From Galbula dea (taxonomy: Eukaryota > Chordata > Aves > Piciformes > Galbulidae), in assembly GCA_013399015.1 (NCBI GenBank), contig VWZX01008936.1, positions 3,490,327-3,554,326 on the forward strand: a DNA stretch of 64,000 nucleotides, given 5' to 3'. Under the pieces are notes generated by a model. That model searched no databases. It saw only the letters and a list, made by a program, of their open reading frames with translations, and was not told where the DNA came from. Made by a program: the position numbers and the translations under genes. Shown piece after piece: positions 1 to 12,293 of the stretch (within the stretch, counting starts at the first letter, position 1; every line of letters starts with the position of its first letter).

Positions 1-2952
1 ATAGAAAGAAGGTTTTCCTTTTATTTCATTGGTCTCTGGACCAGTCTCAGATAATCTAGCCCTGTCTCATTTGCTCAACAGGGGCAGAGACTGTAGAGGC
101 TGTTCCAGTACATGAACTGATTCAGAAGAGCTATAATGTAATCCCAGGTTGTTTCTCATCAGGAGATCAGATTATGTAAACATTTAGAGGGTAAAATTAA
201 TTTCATTCACAGCAAGTAGAAAATGGAATTAAAGCATTTCTACTATAACAAAAATTTTGCAGGGCTTGTCAAATATTCTTGAGCTACAGAGAAGTTGTGG
301 CACTGTCCTGTACTATGAAATCATTTCCCATCATTCTAGGAATATATTCTCTTATTATTCTGCCTTGAAATGGAAATAATGGGAGCTGGATACAAGCAGG
401 ATTTGGTCTATGATTTCTAAGTATAAAAATGTCACTTCTTGGAAGAGGTGACTAATAATTTTCTTTATAAAAAAGGAAGGAATAATTAAAGAACTCAAGT
501 GACCTGGGCAATTTGCATGTTTAACACCATATATTTTCTTCCCTTTTTATCCTCACTTACATCCTCTTTTACCTTGGAATTTTGCATTTATTGTTCCATA
601 TGGATGATTTTTTTTGTAACTGTCTTCCTGTTTCCATCAGACACAAAGTGTCTTTGGTTCCTATGGAGAAAGAGTCAGGCTAGGGTCAGAACTCTCCTAT
701 CTTTTGGATTCATGCCCCATACTGGAGAAAAATGGTTAATAAATTGCAGAAAACAGATTGGTATTACTCTTGTGACACGACAGTTAAAGATTTCTGTGTG
801 CTGTTGATCAGGCTGTCAAACATTCCTAGAAAGAGCAGTTAGGCAAACTGGCAAAAAAGAGGATTAAAAGAAAAGCAACAGCAAGCTGGACAAGGTCAGC
901 AATCCAGAGTGGGCACCTAAAGAAGAAAAAAAGTCACTTCATTCACATGTACTCTTTGTAGGGAGCAAGATGTGGAAAATCGTCAGTTTTCTAACCAGAC
1001 TGTGCTAGTGATTTTATAATTCCAGGGTTCTTTTCCTCCTCCCTCCCATCTCCAGCAGTGCTTCAAAATTAACTGTAATTTTCATGGTTCACTTATTAGA
1101 GTATGAAATGCATAAGATTTGGCAAGTAGCAACAATGAACCCTAAAATTAAGCATTTAGTATTGAAATGGCTCTGTTATCCTGCATAAATATGCCTGTAT
1201 TTTTGTTGGATGGCTTCAAGAGAGCTAAACAAGCTGGGAAAAAACTGAAGTCTCCTAAAACTCACTACATGAGGGAAACAGGAAGCAGTTATTTGACTCA
1301 AGTGGTGATTGGGGAATGGGGAGAGCAATAAAGGGAAAACTGAGCAAGACATTTGAGAGATGTTGTAATAGCCTTGAAATATGAGGCTAATATTAGAGGG
1401 TTAAGATATGAAACTGCTTTTTCTCTCTTTATACTTTCTTACCTTTGTGCTGCATTATCTGAAGTTAACATTTTCTGGATTCTCAATGCATTATTTTGCA
1501 TTTAATATTTTCTTCTTTTTCCTTTTCTCACCAATGATCACGCTTGACCCACTGTATGTATTCTATTTCTTTACATCTTACGGTGGCTTTTGGACCCAGA
1601 TAAAATGTCAGTATTGGTCTACATGTTACAGCAGAGGACTTTGACTTGTGCTGAAGGCCATAACTATTCAGAGAAGCACTTGTTTTAAATTTCAGGTGCA
1701 CACTTAGGCTTCACGTAGAGCCCTAAGGTATTTACTGGCAGACAAGAATAGGAGGTTTATTACTCTAGGTGGAATGGTGAGTGGCTGCCTACATAAGTGC
1801 CTCCAGCAGTCCTAACTCTGGAAACCCCTTTGGGCTGAGCACTGGGCTGGTGGTTCTGTCTCTGTTATTGTGGTATTCTGACCAAGACCAATTGTATGAG
1901 ATAAAGTCATAAGCAAGATATGCAGTAACTTGTACTTCTGTTTGCCACAAACATTGTTTCCTAGTCTTTTTCTATTTAAAACTCATACTCCCCTTAGTCA
2001 GAAGTTCAGCTTCCCTCCAGTGCTTATAGATATTTCTTCTTGAAAGGGACTTCTCTTCATCCCACACTTCGTTCTTCACCTGGTATATCTTTCCTTCTTT
2101 GTTTTCTTCTTCAAGAGCTAACCTGAAATAGAAAGAACTGCTCTGTACTGTACTTGCTATTTTCCTTCCCATATTCATTACCCCTGATCTTTTCTGGCTA
2201 TATTCATTTTCTAGCTATGAGGTGTTGTTCTATCTGGTGCATCAGATTAACTCTTCATTTCTCATATGTTCAGTGCCATCAGCTGATATCATTTACTGAG
2301 GCTGTCTTCTTTGACACTGTACTTCATTTTTCCAGAATATCAGACAGGGTCCTGTCCTCTTCCCTTTTTCATAACCAAAAATGCTGCATCCTGCTGATTG
2401 AGGCAACTTGGTTACACCGAAGCTACAACAGAAAAAGTTCAATGTGCTATTCAAAAATGACCCATCAAAGCTGGTGGAGATGTGGAGAATTGTAATAGAA
2501 ATGTTAAATCTAATATCTAAGAGAATAAATGGGTAAGTCTGGTTGCAGAAGCACCCAAATGAGTAAACAGTTGGAGAAGGGTTACAAGAATGGTATGTGT
2601 TGATGACAGCTGGATGAGCAGGTCATCGTGATCCTTACACACTTGTGTGCAGCTTTTCAAGTTACCTAGACTGGAAGACAAAGTAGAATGAGTAAAACCT
2701 GATGACTCACAGAGGTGGAACAGGATGGAGAGATTAATCACTGTCATTCCCTAAAGGGTGCAAAAAGGCACATCCAAAACCAGCACAGGGCTGCCAGCTG
2801 AGGAAGAAGAGGAGACATGAGGAACAGTTGATACTTGATAGGTCCTCTGCGTCACTGCAGAGATGCCTGGACAGCACACCTGGATATGAGCATCTGAGTG
2901 CTTTGTATGCTGGGCAGGCCATTCAAGTGCAATAAGCCTTATCACTTGTGAT
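1..2952. other. unique AT-rich DNA, no gene seen
   Basis: I see no repeat consensus, no exon with paired splice sites and no recognisable protein. Open frames at 499-807 (+, 102 codons) and 2154-2495 (+, 113 codons) are rich in Phe, Leu, Ser and Cys, as expected from translating T-rich DNA, and have no domain. The region reads like intergenic or intronic sequence. Confidence 0.6.
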
Positions 2953-2980
2953 GGGGGGTGGGAGGGGTGGGCTATAAAGG
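2953..2980 (+). promoter_or_regulatory. G-tract (KLF/Sp-like, G-quadruplex capable) joined to a TATA box
   Basis: Four G runs lie at 2953-2958, 2960-2962, 2964-2967 and 2969-2971, separated by single bases. This is an ideal short-loop G-quadruplex pattern and also contains GGGGTGGG, a KLF/Sp-type box. TATAAA follows at once at 2973-2978. A GC box beside a TATA box is the layout of a focused RNA polymerase II promoter, which would start transcription near 3003-3008. TATAAA alone is common by chance in AT-rich DNA; the adjacency is what makes this worth listing. No known gene follows. Confidence 0.3.
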
Positions 2981-3002
2981 TATGACTGAAATCAGCTTTG
3001 TT

Positions 3003-3243
3003 TTAAAGTAAAAAACTCCCTTCTTCAAGTTCTTCCATGGATTGGCTGTATTGTTACTATTGCTGTTACTGTATTGTTACATTGCAGCATTATTTCCTGC
3101 AAGTGAGGCAATTTTGCCCTCTCAGGGATGGCAAGGAGTTGAGCTTCCCCTGGGACAGATCTGACCTGAATCCAGAAGTGGGAGGAGGAACAGGAAGTAT
3201 GATAGGTAGTTCTGCAGAGACAGTGCAAGACTCCACATTACAG
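3003..3243 (+). other. hypothetical first exon of a non-coding transcript
   Basis: This is inference. If the TATA box at 2973-2978 is used, a transcript would begin near 3003. A CAG|GTATGA splice-donor match lies at 3243/3244, which would give a first exon of about 240 bases. The open frames inside (3037-3249 plus, 3025-3228 minus) have no recognisable domain, so a coding role is not supported. Equal donor matches occur by chance many times in a window of this size. Confidence 0.12.
3046..3080. repeat. short imperfect tandem repeat
   Basis: The 12-mer CTGTATTGTTAC occurs at 3046-3057 and again at 3069-3080, with related TATTGCTGTTA sequence between. It is a local slippage product with no evident function. 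Confidence 0.6.
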
Positions 3244-4424
3244 GTATGAGAGCTAAAACCTTATTCATCACCTTCGCCTTTTACAGTGAAACCGCGGTCT
3301 GGACCTTAGTCTTGACATTCAGGACTCTGATGTTGCCTTCTCTGTGCTTCCAGAGTGCTTTCTTACTCTTGGGAGAAGTAGGAAAATGCTCATTGTCAAT
3401 GAATATTACTGACTCTATCTGGGCCACGCTGCCACACTTTTATCATTTTCTGGACAAAGCAGGAAGAAGACACTAGTATTCTGCACAGAGGGAGACACGT
3501 GCCTTTTGTTGAGAGATTTGTCTTTAATGCTGGAACATACAGTACTAGGCACAAGTTACACCCTATTTAGCAAGCCTGGGCTTCCCTGGGTGAGCTCATT
3601 TGCAAGGTGCTACTCAGTGATCTGAAGATTTGGCAAATTACATTCCTTCATAAAGTCTTACAACAAAGTTGGAAGTGCTTGAAAACCTGACTATTGTGTT
3701 CCTCATTTTCATTTGAGGTAATAGCCATATAATCTCCTCTATAGTGACAAATTCTAGATGATTAGCCATATTTTCTAGCTAGATAAAATATGTTTTGATG
3801 TCTGAGTGATTTAGAAGGAGAAGAGTGTTCACAAACACCAAGACAAGTTCATGAGAGGATCTCACAAAAAGATCTGGGGGGGGCCTACAGGTTGTGGTTT
3901 GGAGATACTGGACACCAAGCTATCAAGGCTGCTTCTTTAGTAAAGGAGTTACAGGATGCAGATAGATTAGATGGATGCTTCCAAAACTGCTGTCAGCATA
4001 TGAGCAAGGAACCCTTAGTAGAATCGCAGCAGCTTATAGTCAGGCCATAAAAATTACTGAGCTCTTAAATTTTAAGTCAAGGCTATACAGAATTGTTTAT
4101 GTCTGCTCCAAAAGCACAGACTGGAGCCCCTTTTTGAGGCACATGTTCTGACATGGGAAGACAGGCAATTCAGCTGGACCTGCAGTTCCAAAGTGGAGTA
4201 TTAGTTTAGCTGTTGGTGAGTTGTAGGAATACTTCTATTTTACGTCAAAGGCCACTGCAATCCTCAATTGCAATTTTTGTAATTGGCATTTCACAAACCT
4301 GTAAACTTACACTAAATGGATCTTTTACAACATGCCTGTTAAAAATTAACTCACTTTCATGGCACCTTTAGGGGTTAGTTAAAGTTTAAGTCCCATTAAA
4401 AGGCATTAGAGTGAGACACAAATA
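3244..4424. other. unique DNA, no gene seen
   Basis: An open frame at 3246-3476 (+, 76 codons) has no recognisable domain. The rest is unique AT-rich sequence without a repeat I can name. Confidence 0.55.
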
Positions 4425-4515
4425 TCATGACATGTCCAAGGCCACTTAGTTGTTGGAACAGAATAACTAGTAACAACAGGGAATGAGATGGTCTGGCTGT
4501 CTTCTGTATTCATCT
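4425..4515 (-). repeat. ancient MIR/L2/L3-like repeat fragment
   Basis: The segment around 4428-4450 reads TGACATGTCCAAGGCCAC, close to the conserved block of old amniote MIR/L3-type repeats (TGACTTGCCCAAGGTCAC). A diverged remainder of that element seems to follow. The orientation shown corresponds to the antisense strand of MIR as usually drawn. Divergence is high, so the family is a pattern-memory call. Confidence 0.4.
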
Positions 4516-5470
4516 CATGCTTCCTTCACTTCCCCTGTCCCATGGTACAATGCATGTGAATTCAAGCCTGCAAACACTTTTACCCAATTAGCAGCCCCTC
4601 AGTCAATGGTCTCATTCAGCTGTCTCAATTAATGTTGGCTTTTACCAGGTCCCTTTGCCATTTGGATTCAATAGAACATTTATGTAAGTGAGAGCCAGTG
4701 ATGGGGGACCAGCAGGACTCGTGTGGGTTGATGTTCCATTTTATGACTTTGCAGTGGAATTTTTTAAGTATTTGCTTCTCAGAAAGACACTCTCTCTCTT
4801 TTAAGCTGGTATTCTTAGTTAATAATTCTGTTTCATTTAAAGTTAATGTCAAATTAGTGCTATTTGATAGGGTGTTTGCTTTGTAAATGGAGAGATGGTA
4901 AATCAGTGTGTTAATTTCTGTTGTCACTCCAGTGTTTAATCTTTTTGTCAGATGATTATCTGTTATGTACACAACAGTGTAGTTTCATACTTGCCATTTG
5001 TCTCTCTCAGTTACAAGATATTTGTAGCACTCCTGTCTCAAGACTTCTTGTTTACAGACATCTGACTACAGCAAGCTTATAATTATGATTTTTATAAGCC
5101 TAGAAGATATGAAGTTGCAAAAGAGGAGGAACATTTTAAATATAACTGTGCATTAAGTATGGTTACTGAGTCATTGTTTCAGTTTTATACAGTACATATT
5201 TCTGGCTAGTGTAAAATGCACTAAGAACCAAATTTTAAAACCATCTGCACCTCCTGTTTCCGCCGAAGACGTTATTTGTGTTTTTGGCTTTGTACCCTGA
5301 GCTAAATACAGCATCTGTAAAGACTGTTAATTAACCCTTAGAGACATGAGTTTCCTATCAATGTGTGGAACAGGAACATGTTTTTAATTAGGTAGTAAAA
5401 CTCCCAGGATTTATACTCACTCAAAATTTGCTCCCTAATGAAGCCAAAGGGAGTACATGTTAAATGAATT
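4516..5470. other. unique DNA, no gene seen
   Basis: A minus-strand open frame at 4625-4972 (115 codons) is rich in Asn, Thr, Leu and Lys with no domain, and a shadow plus frame overlaps it. No repeat was recognised. Confidence 0.55.
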
Positions 5471-5588
5471 AAGAGAGAAGAGAGAGGGGGAAAGAAAGAA
5501 AGAAGAAAAAATAAACAAACTCCCCCCAGCCCCCCAAACTCCTCCCCCCAAACCAAAAAACTAATAAACCAACACCCAAAACCCCCAG
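5471..5588. repeat. low-complexity purine tract followed by A/C tract
   Basis: Positions 5471-5511 are almost pure A/G, with GAGA and GAAA units. Positions 5512-5588 are almost pure A/C, with several CCCCC and CCAAA units. Such A/C tracts, and their G/T complements, recur in this window and are common in bird genomes. The minus-strand frame at 5338-5556 is an artefact of this tract. Confidence 0.8.
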
Positions 5589-5880
5589 AAAACTCTTTAA
5601 ATAAAGCTAAATTTCTGTCACACTCCCATCAGGAAACTGAACTTTAAGGTCAGCGGTAGGTTTTTAATCAATGATATTTTAATGATCAGGGTTAGATATA
5701 ATTTCTCTCACTTGAAGAGGCAGCCTCTTAGTCTTTATGTTTTTTGCCTTTGCTAAGGCTTTTTGGTAAGATCTGTTCACGCCCTTAGGAATTCCCCAAA
5801 ATGCCCAGTATTGTTCCAATATGGGGGATTGGATAGTCAATTAAAGAAGGAGCTCTGTGTAAAGCTGAGCTTAGATCAAG

Positions 5881-6003
5881 TCCAACAGAATGTTTGGGTA
5901 CTTGTCTAACATAAAGCAGATGAATAGTCCTGTTGAAACCAGTGGAATTAGTTGCCTAACTGAAGTTAGCCACACACTTAAATACATTAGTGAATTGTGG
6001 CCC
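5881..6003. repeat. ancient fold-back (palindromic) interspersed repeat
   Basis: The centre (about 5918-5950, AGATGAATAGTCCTGTTGAA then CAGTGGAATTAG) and the right end (TTAGTGAATTGTGGCCCA, ending near 6003) match the remembered pattern of palindromic repeats frequent in turtle, crocodilian and bird DNA (…GAATAGTCCCATTGAA… …CTTAAGTGCTTTGCTGAATCGGGGCC). The left half reads as a diverged inverted copy of the right half, including CTAAC on both arms. It has no coding capacity and is probably a MITE-like DNA-transposon relic; the left boundary is approximate. Confidence 0.55.
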
Positions 6004-7988
6004 AAAGGAAAACCTCTGGCTGTTTAATGATAAAATGGGGCATTGGTCTTGTGCTGTGCTGCAGCCTGCCTTAACTCAAAACCAATGGAGTACTTCAGTG
6101 GGGATGTACTACCTGGAATATTATTTCAAACCTTAGTTAAACTTTATAGAGAGATTTTAATATAGATACATATAATAAACCATACTATAAGTAAAAAGCT
6201 ACCAAAGCTCAGGGATTGTGTTCTCATTCAGCTACATTTGCTACTCAGTGATGTCAATTTTAAATCAGAAATTCCAGAAATACCTAATTTAAGCAGAGGT
6301 CTTAAGGGTCTGGAAAATATCATGTTTTAAATAAAAACTTGTTTAAGTCACACAAACACAAGGGAGGAAAAACAGTTCAAACAGGAAAGCCTGTTTGTCT
6401 TTATTCATGTTGAACTGAAAATTGAAGATAATATGTTTATCTTGAAAAAAAAAAAAAGAAAGGTTTTTGGTGAAACCCTTCAGATTCCTATATTATATCT
6501 TTGAGTGCTAGGTTTCAGTCTAAGCAACTTTTTGTGGACAATGGATAAAACCCTACAAATACTCGTTCCAAGTAAATGTCTCCAGAACAGCTGAAAAGAG
6601 CTTTAGCTGTGTCACTGTTGGTCTAGAGAAGCTCTATGGGCTTTCTGTTGGTACAGTGCCATGGATAATTTTTACTCTTCCCTGCAAAAATCTTCCTCCC
6701 CCCTTCTTGTGTCCATTGTAATGATATTGGTCAGAAGCTGGCCCTGATCCTTATGGCTTCATAGGAAAACAAGGCACTGCTTAGAGAGGGCTTGCAGTCC
6801 AGAGCCTGTAAAAATTGAAAGAACAAAACCAGATTCTGGTGCAGTTATTTACACCTTTGCTAACTGGGTGTAAACTGATGACATTCATGTTTTCTTTAAC
6901 CTTGTATTTAGTCCAAGAGATGGTAGGAATGAGCCCCCAAGTTGAAAAACATTGGATAACCAGGTTCACAGAGTAGGCAAGGTGTATCTTCAGAGGATTA
7001 TCACTCTATGAGATTAGAGGTATAGTTTCAAATAAACTTCTTTAGATTGTGCATGAAGTAGCATGGCTTTCAAAAGTAGCACCCCATCTCTGCCTTCTGG
7101 CACATAATTTACCACAAAGCCACCCAAAAAGCTACACCAGCACAAGGGATGTCGTGGTGGGGCTAAGGAGCTGGGAACAGGAACAGGGGCAGGCCACAAT
7201 CATTACTCTACTGAGGAGCTGGCATAAACTACACTTAGGTGAAACACCAGCTTTAGAGAGCAAAACTGCCAAAGCACTGCTTGACCACAGAAATGCAACT
7301 GGGACAAATTAAAATCCTGAAATTCACCTTGAACAAATTGTAATTTAAGCTGTATACAGTAAGCACATTTTTAATGCTTTCATATTAAAAAATGGTATTG
7401 TTTATACTTTTATATTAAATAAGATCCTCATATGCTTGGTAGGAAAGTTTAGGTATAGATCTGTACAGGCCCATTTGAGACCTTTAGATCCCTTAGTATG
7501 TTGTTTTTCTCTGCATCACCTGAGATATTCATGTGCACAGAAGTGGCACTTCACTCTAGCACTGAAAGACCTGTACCTCTGCACTGGAGTTATGAATTAA
7601 TAAATGAGCATCAAGTTGGAAATTGGGATAATACCTCTCTTATATTAAGGTGGTTGCCTACTGGGTTAGCTTCAGCACCTCAGTGCTTCCTTCTGCTCTG
7701 CTTTCTGGCTCCTGACTTTCTATTGTACTTTAAGGTGCTCTGTTGAGAGAGCAGATCTGGTGATTCACTTCTGTTGTTTTCCCTTTTGGCTGCTCTTTGG
7801 CCTGATGCTCAAGCTTGCAGTCCCATCAGCTTAATTTGATTTTTCTCTCATTCCTTGATGAACTGATCTGGTTTTCTAACACAAAAGAAAAGTATTTGGT
7901 GGTTGTTTTATTTTGGGTTAGTGTTCTGTTAATTTTGTGTCCTGAGTCCTTTCTCAAAAGGATTAGATGAATGTGCAGTTATCAGGAC
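6004..7988. other. unique DNA, no gene seen
   Basis: It contains a run of 13 A at 6445-6457 and otherwise unique sequence. Opposed short frames at 7014-7199 (-) and 7049-7312 (+) overlap and neither shows a domain; the plus frame at 7498-7746 is likewise anonymous. Confidence 0.55.
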
Positions 7989-8018
7989 AGCAAGAATTAG
8001 CAAGGACTAGCAAGAATT
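7989..8018. repeat. three-copy 10-bp tandem repeat
   Basis: Three head-to-tail 10-mers: AGCAAGAATT (7989-7998), AGCAAGGACT (7999-8008), AGCAAGAATT (8009-8018). Copies 1 and 3 are identical. Confidence 0.85.
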
Positions 8019-8187
8019 TTAACATGTCTTAGTATACTTCTAAATAAGTATTTCTCTGATGGTTGTTACTTCAGTGTGTTCTATGTTGCAGATGTTTTTA
8101 TTCTGAGTTTAAATTTAAAAACTTTTAGCTAATATGACCCCTCAGGAGGAGAACACCTACATTTTAGTCCTGTAGTAATTAAGCATT

Positions 8188-8346
8188 TGGAACACCTGAG
8201 CTGCCTCCTCCTCCAGTGTCTTTTACCTTGCATAGTTACTTGCACCTGCTCCAAGAGGGTGCAAAATGCTACCTCACCAACTGGTAATGTTTTACAAATG
8301 TGTAAATGACTATACAAGCTGCAAAGCTGTGTGAAAATCAGGTTTC
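8188..8346. repeat. fold-back (palindromic) interspersed repeat
   Basis: CTTGCATAGTTACTTGCAC at 8227-8245 pairs with the reverse complement of 8300-8318, matching at 15 of 19 positions. Weaker complementarity extends outward to roughly 8190 (GAACACCTGA) and 8345 (TCAGGTTTC). Inside the left arm, GCACC and GGTGC form a smaller hairpin. The TGTGAAAATCAGG end resembles palindromic repeats known from turtle and archosaur genomes. It is non-coding and old; no target-site duplication is clear. Confidence 0.55.
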
Positions 8347-11300
8347 TTACATTAGCTGATTGGAGAGAAGCCATTACACTTTTTAGAAGATGTGTGGTGA
8401 GTTGCTCCTCTTTATTCATGTTCTAGTGGTTCTTTCCTTGCTCCTGTGCTTCTAGTAAGGCAGCAGTAGTGTTGAAGGGGAAACTTGGAGAGAAGGTAGG
8501 ATGTGCCCTTTAAGTTTGTACACTGGTTTATATTTACTTAAAATAATCAGGAATGGCTGAAGCAACTTCAGTAAAGAGGGTTGTAAATCAATTTCCTTCA
8601 CACTGTATCTTTATGTTGCACTTCTTTATTAGTTCAAGTCTAAAGTTTCCTGTTACTTGTTGTGGTATAATGGCAAAAGGAGCACAATGCAACTCTTTAT
8701 CACAGTAAAAAATTGCCTATAGAAGTTATGTAGAATAATCTTGTGTAAAAGGATCATATTTGTTATGTAGCTTGCTAGAGCACAAGTATCTTGGATAACT
8801 AGGACTTAAGAGGATTGTTAAATGCTGGAGCAGTTTCTCCTTGTTCTGGGAGGCTGGGTAATTAAAACTTTTCTGGTACTTTCTAGTCTGATGTTTCTTT
8901 TAAGCTAGCTGTGCTTTGGCTGAGGACTTAAAGCGGGTGAACAGCAATCTATCCCAGTCTTAGTTATTTTGTGTTTCTGTGTTTTCTGATGAGTGCTCTA
9001 CATATGGAGCCTGTGTTTTTAAGTCATAGGCTAATCTTTTGGCTCAGAGGAGTACGGTTTATAAGCTTTGATAACCAGGTAGTGATGATTTTTCAGCACC
9101 ATGTTAAATGACCTCGGCAGGTGGTTTTGTACAGATATTTCTGTGCTATAATATACAGCTGGTATAATTTGATGGTGTAGTCACATAAGTTAAAAACTAA
9201 ATGCAGTGAGAAGAGAGTAATGTAATTCTGAAGTTACACTATTCCATGTATGTGAGTGGCTGACTAACTGCTTCCCCTGCCAACGTAATTCTGTGAAAAA
9301 ATTTTCACCCCACCTTTTGCACTCATTGCTGACTAAGACTGTATCCACCTACAGAAGAAATCTTCTTGCTCTGAAAATGCCCTTAACTTTGTTATTTCAT
9401 GAAATGTATGTGATTCTATAATATTTCATTAAATCTATGAAAAGAAAAGAACCACTTGTTCTGGACATGTTTGAAAAATATTTGTTGTGGAGAAAACAAA
9501 GGTGATTTTTTGAAGCATCTGAATCAGCAGGCTGTTTGAAACATTATTTGCAAAATAAATGAATTGCTGTAAAGATATCTCTGACAACATGTAATTCACT
9601 ACTGTTTTCACATGCTTTATCTGTCCCCGTATGGCAGCAGAAAAATAACTCAAAACAGGTGTTCTACCATGTGAAATTAAAATTCCAGTGCATTGCTCAC
9701 AGGACTTTAAGCTACTTGATATACAGAGGTATCTAAGAAGCAAGTGCGGGCTACACTTCATAAAGGCTAAGTTTATACCAGGGAACTCAACAAGTCCTGT
9801 TCGTAGCCTTGAGCAGTCTTCTGCAGGTGTCCCATACTGGTTTTATTTCTTAGCATGTTTTCTAGTGTGATTTTGATCCATGCTAACAGGCAGTCTCATA
9901 GAAAGTCCCTGGGCAACCTCCAAGGAAAAACATAGACTGGGGGAACACCTATCAGACAGTAAAACAAGGACATGTATATAGGTTATGGGGGAAGGTTTAC
10001 CTGTATGGAAGGTGAAATGTGTCCTGCCATGTGTCCCCAAGGCCTTCAGTGCTCTTGAGGCTCCTTCAGTAGAATAGGCAAAACACATTAGATTTTGCTC
10101 TGTAAAATCACTTTAGTTTATGCTGGACAGTTTTAAAGTACTGACTTCCTCTCAGTTGTCCTCACCTCCTTTGAGGTCACCTCTGTACTAGGGATGTCTG
10201 CTAGCATGGCTGTGTCAGTCTACATAGAACTAAGTGTGATTCCTGACCAGTGCAGCAATCCCAGTTGAACTGTTCAACAGATACAACTGCTCTGTCAAAT
10301 AATTCTTTAACACTATAACTGGCTTACTTTTGTCAAAGCACTGAACATCTTGATAAGCTGTGCCTGTACTATACTGAGTGCCAGGATTTCTGTACCAACA
10401 GGACGCAGCCTGATTAGCCTCAAAGATTAGAGTGATACAACTAGTCTACAAGGTAGTTTGTAGGTGAGCTCTGTTACCCACAATCCACTCGCTGGCAGAT
10501 ACTACAAGCAAACATTCATCACCCCTGTAAGATCTCTGTGTAGTTTTTTTGCATGCTTATTTCTCCCATACAAGCAGGAGCATGTCGTATATTGATTCAT
10601 TTGCTAGAGCAAAACAGTTTGAACTTTTCTTCTAATCCAAATATGAAAACATAACTAACTGCACACATAGTTCTTGCTCTTAAGGAAAAGCAGCTGCAGT
10701 TATGCAACTTGTTGGATTTTTTTTTTCTTTCCAGTGGCATGGCAAAAAAGTTTGCAAAGACTCGTGTGTGATAGAACCTGTAAAGTTTCCCATTTAATCA
10801 CTAGTAGGAACTATTTTTGTTGGTGGCTGGTACATTGCTGAAAATTGGCAGAGCAGATCTATTTTTACACTCTGTGGACCAAACTCTGGCCCTGATAAGA
10901 AGACTGAAATTCCACTGAAGATTAACTAAACACTGTTTCTTGTTTTGTTTTGGTTTTTCTTCTACTAACAAATATAAATGCAATTCCTGAATGAAGTTGC
11001 TTGTTTTCACCCTTAAAGGACAAGGATGTTTCCTTGAGCTAAGGCACTATCTATTTTTAGGGATGTTATAAAATGAGGGGTTTCTTGCTTTATTGTTTTG
11101 TGTTGTTTTTTTTTTTTTCCTTCTTAAGACCATCTCTGGCATCAAATCTCAGTTTTAAAAAAGTTCAATTGTTATGGTTTGGCAAACCTCAAGCAGGTCT
11201 ATTTGGGCAAAAATTGCTTTTTTTTTTAATAAGGAAATAAGCTGAAGTAAGATGACTATAAATAATTTTGTATATAAAAATAGAGCTATTGTTGGCCTGT

Positions 11301-12219
11301 GTCTGGATAATACTCTTATTTTTGCACTTAATCTCACTGGTGAGTTTTAGATGGTTCATGCGTTTGGACAACCCCGGGCTGAAGAAGACCTAGATCCTAG
11401 GTTACCGCTTCCCAGGGTGATGTTCCAACCACTGGTTATTACATTAATCATGCCTTGTGGTACCAAATGTCATTTAAAAGGGTAACCTCTGCTCAAGTCT
11501 TTGGAAAACAAGACAGAGTCTTTTCTGAAGAGATGTCCCAGGCCACCCATCTCAAATAGGGAAAGATAGGCTTGTTGTACCAAGGAGTAAAGGGCAGAAA
11601 CCCTGGGAGGGGTAAATATCTGGAGTAACGCCTTGCATTCAGCATTTTCTCTTGGATGGTGTCAAGCAGCTGCATGCTGAGTATGTTTGTCAGTTGTGTC
11701 TCCTTGTTCAAAGGCTGCTTTAGTGTCTATACTGAGGCTTCTGTCATTAACTGTATAGATATCTGAGAGACCTCCATCCTCTGGATGCCACAAGGAGGTA
11801 GGCAATATGCCATCTTATTTTAATTGCATCTGTCTATAAATGTCTTTGGAACATGAACTCAACTGATTTGTGCTCTTCACTTCCAAGAAAATCCCAGCTG
11901 TGATGAAGCATTTTCAGGGTCAATACCAGAATTTGACAGTGAAGATATTAAACTGGAACAACTTTAACTCATGTCTTCAATTTTCTATCTAAGAATGATT
12001 TCCTTATAGAACTTTTCTCTGGCAGAATCTGAAGCTTTCTTTAAAAATGTGTTGTTCTGTAATGAACAACATTTTCATGTGGTGGGAAAGACAGAGCCAA
12101 AAGAAAGGTTGTCCTTTTTAAAATGTACCTGTCATATTAGTAACGTGTAAACCAAGAGGCTGATATTAATTTCAGAGCCTTTTAAAAAGGCTTGGTGGAT
12201 TATATCCATTACTGCCCAT
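8347..12219. other. unique DNA with minor low-complexity tracts
   Basis: It includes a T run at 11106-11118 and a possible diverged half of a palindromic amniote repeat near 10877-10925 (GGACCAAACTCTGGCCCTGA followed by AAATTCCACTGAAG). Open frames at 9435-9761 (-, 108 codons) and 9843-10088 (-, 81 codons) have no recognisable domain. No gene was seen. Confidence 0.5.
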
Positions 12220-12293
12220 GGACCTGATTCAACTCTTACAAAAGTGAATAGGCATCCTGGCTGTTTCTTCCCATAGCTGTTTGGATCAGGTCC
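12220..12293. repeat. small inverted-repeat element (MITE-like)
   Basis: GGACCTGATTCAA at 12220-12232 is the inverted match (12 of 13) of TTGGATCAGGTCC at 12281-12293. Similarity continues a few bases outward on both sides (GCCC-ATGG against the complement of CCAAGGC). CCTGATTC and GATCAGG ends are typical of palindromic repeats in archosaurs and turtles. At 74 bp with no coding capacity, it is probably a shrunken MITE-like relic. Confidence 0.55.

Noticed and set aside
8227..8245. Resemblance to the miR-153 seed (TTGCATAGT)
   Set aside because: Only the first nine bases agree; the rest of the mature sequence and the precursor do not. The palindrome is better explained as an interspersed repeat.
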